In this document: in pieces, positions 63,336-64,000 of the stretch
Layout of the letters: each line of letters begins with the position of its first letter
Numbering within the stretch: the stretch's first letter is position 1
Source: Dulcicalothrix desertica PCC 7102
Lineage (GTDB): Bacteria > Cyanobacteriota > Cyanobacteriia > Cyanobacteriales > Nostocaceae
NCBI RefSeq assembly: GCF_003991905.1
Contig: NZ_RSCL01000001.1
Location: 310,001-374,000 of the forward strand
Length of the DNA stretch: 64,000 nt
Reading direction: 5' to 3'
The notes under the pieces: generated by a model
Told to the model about the DNA's origin: nothing
What the model saw: only the letters and a program-made list of their open reading frames with translations
Database searches by the model: none
Made by a program: the position numbers and the translations under genes

Positions 63336-64000
63336 ATGTCGATGTTAAATTTGGCTGCCTATAGTTTGTTAGCTTTTGCTGCTCCAGAAATAAACCATGT
63401 TCAAAATAATTCTTACCTGAATCAAGTAAACCCTAACTCTACTATAACGGTTTCCAGTATTGCATCTAATTCTTCTTCAAATACCGATATTTTTGCTGCT
63501 CACATTGAAAAAATAAAACAGAATTTACCGTCTGATTTGAGAATGCGTTTACCATCCGGGATATTATTAAGCAAAAATACCAAAAATTATACAGTAGAAG
63601 TATTTAGCACTTCTCAATCTCGTTCAACCGTTTATGTTTACGATTGTGAACAGCAGCAGTATAGTTGCTTTATTGGTAGTTTTAGTGTAGCGAATACAAG
63701 CTCGGATGAAGCTTTGCAAGAATTTAAACAATTTCAGAATATTGCCAAACCAATAACTATAGCAAATAATCTTCAGGGATATTTATTAAAGGGTCAAGGA
63801 CAAAACGGACTACCAGATTCGCAAATTATTTGGCAGCAAGATAACCAATTTTATAAAGTTACATTACTGGATGAGTCTAATGATTTATTAAAAATAGTAA
63901 ATTCAATGGTAGATTCGGCGCCAATTGTTAATACGGCTCTTGCGATTATACCAAGTCGGCGCCCTGTTTTAACAACAGCAGAACACCTACGAGGCGGAGA
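63336..64000 (+). CDS. Exported protein of unknown function (partial, runs off the right edge)
   Basis: The ATG at 63336 follows GAGG at 63323-63326; the frame stays open for 221 codons to the window edge. A short hydrophobic start (MLNLAAYSLLAFAAPEIN) may be a signal peptide. An Asn/Ser-rich stretch follows (NSTITVSSIASNSSSN), then a domain with helix and strands (HIEKIKQNLPSDLRMRLPSG, YTVEVFSTSQSRSTVYVYDC, WQQDNQFYKVTLLDESNDLL). The visible part ends PSRRPVLTTAEHLRGG. No family is recognised. Confidence 0.7.
   Translation, partial: MSMLNLAAYSLLAFAAPEINHVQNNSYLNQVNPNSTITVSSIASNSSSNTDIFAAHIEKIKQNLPSDLRMRLPSGILLSKNTKNYTVEVFSTSQSRSTVYVYDCEQQQYSCFIGSFSVANTSSDEALQEFKQFQNIAKPITIANNLQGYLLKGQGQNGLPDSQIIWQQDNQFYKVTLLDESNDLLKIVNSMVDSAPIVNTALAIIPSRRPVLTTAEHLRGG

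Overview
The window is chromosomal DNA of a cyanobacterium, most likely a filamentous heterocyst-forming type (Nostocales). It carries oxygenic photosynthesis and Calvin-cycle genes: the photosystem II assembly lipoprotein Psb27, ferredoxin-NADP reductase with a phycobilisome-linker domain, phosphoribulokinase, an NDH-1 assembly factor of the CRR6 type, a plastoquinone-type prenyltransferase and a CURT1/CAAD thylakoid protein. It also holds cyanobacterium-specific families (SLH-OprB porins, DUF3318, DUF760, Rpn/DUF4351 proteins) and the short tandem heptamer/nonamer repeats typical of Nostocales. The genus is not fixed by the sequence. Base composition is AT-rich, around 40% GC by eye.

Layout. 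1-9 kb: a partial response regulator at the left edge, small unknowns, a sugar transferase, a GHL10-like hydrolase, psb27, cofH (deazaflavin synthesis) and a GT2-GtrA fusion. 9-16 kb: a GT39-like membrane glycosyltransferase, then an oxoprolinase/hydantoinase whose A and B halves are separated by 1.2 kb holding a small unknown gene, a GNAT acetyltransferase and a nested palindrome. 16-19 kb: a scrambled accessory patch with a MITE, a frameshifted Rpn-type gene, a tandem duplication of its tail, a second copy of the hyuB 3' end, and another repeat-linker protein. 19-25 kb: two tandem SLH-OprB porins with a Crp-family regulator. 25-30 kb: a 1.6-kb gene-free stretch, then phoU-sphS-sphR (phosphate signalling). 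30-33 kb: two coiled-coil paralogues facing two 40-residue proteins. 33-44 kb: hisA, an L,D-transpeptidase, KDPG aldolase, a WD40 protein, a PRC/DUF2382 protein, an unknown gene divergent from an HTH regulator, CURT1/CAAD, an SLH protein, hom and petH. 44.5-46.2 kb: an IS607-family transposon (tnpA/tnpB) between petH and prk. 46.8-64 kb: mainly core genes (prk, metK, a sensor kinase, an M23 peptidase, an HtrA protease, scpB, ispD, a GT9-like protein, crr6, ubiA, ppx), with one partial gene at the right edge.

The strongest genome-level signal is not a gene. The hexamer GGCGCC occurs about 100 times (about 1 per 640 bp, some 25 times the composition-based expectation), while GATC is almost absent (about 7 sites found by eye, where a couple of hundred would be expected) and the classical HIP1 octamer GCGATCGC was not seen. 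GGCGCC thus looks like the highly iterated palindrome of this lineage, occupying the place HIP1 has in other cyanobacteria. Other notable items are the two unannotated 40-aa proteins, the rebuilt oxoprolinase locus, stem-loops made of short tandem repeats at convergent gene ends, and a TnpA/TnpB pair joined through an A7 tract. No tRNA, rRNA or CRISPR array was found.
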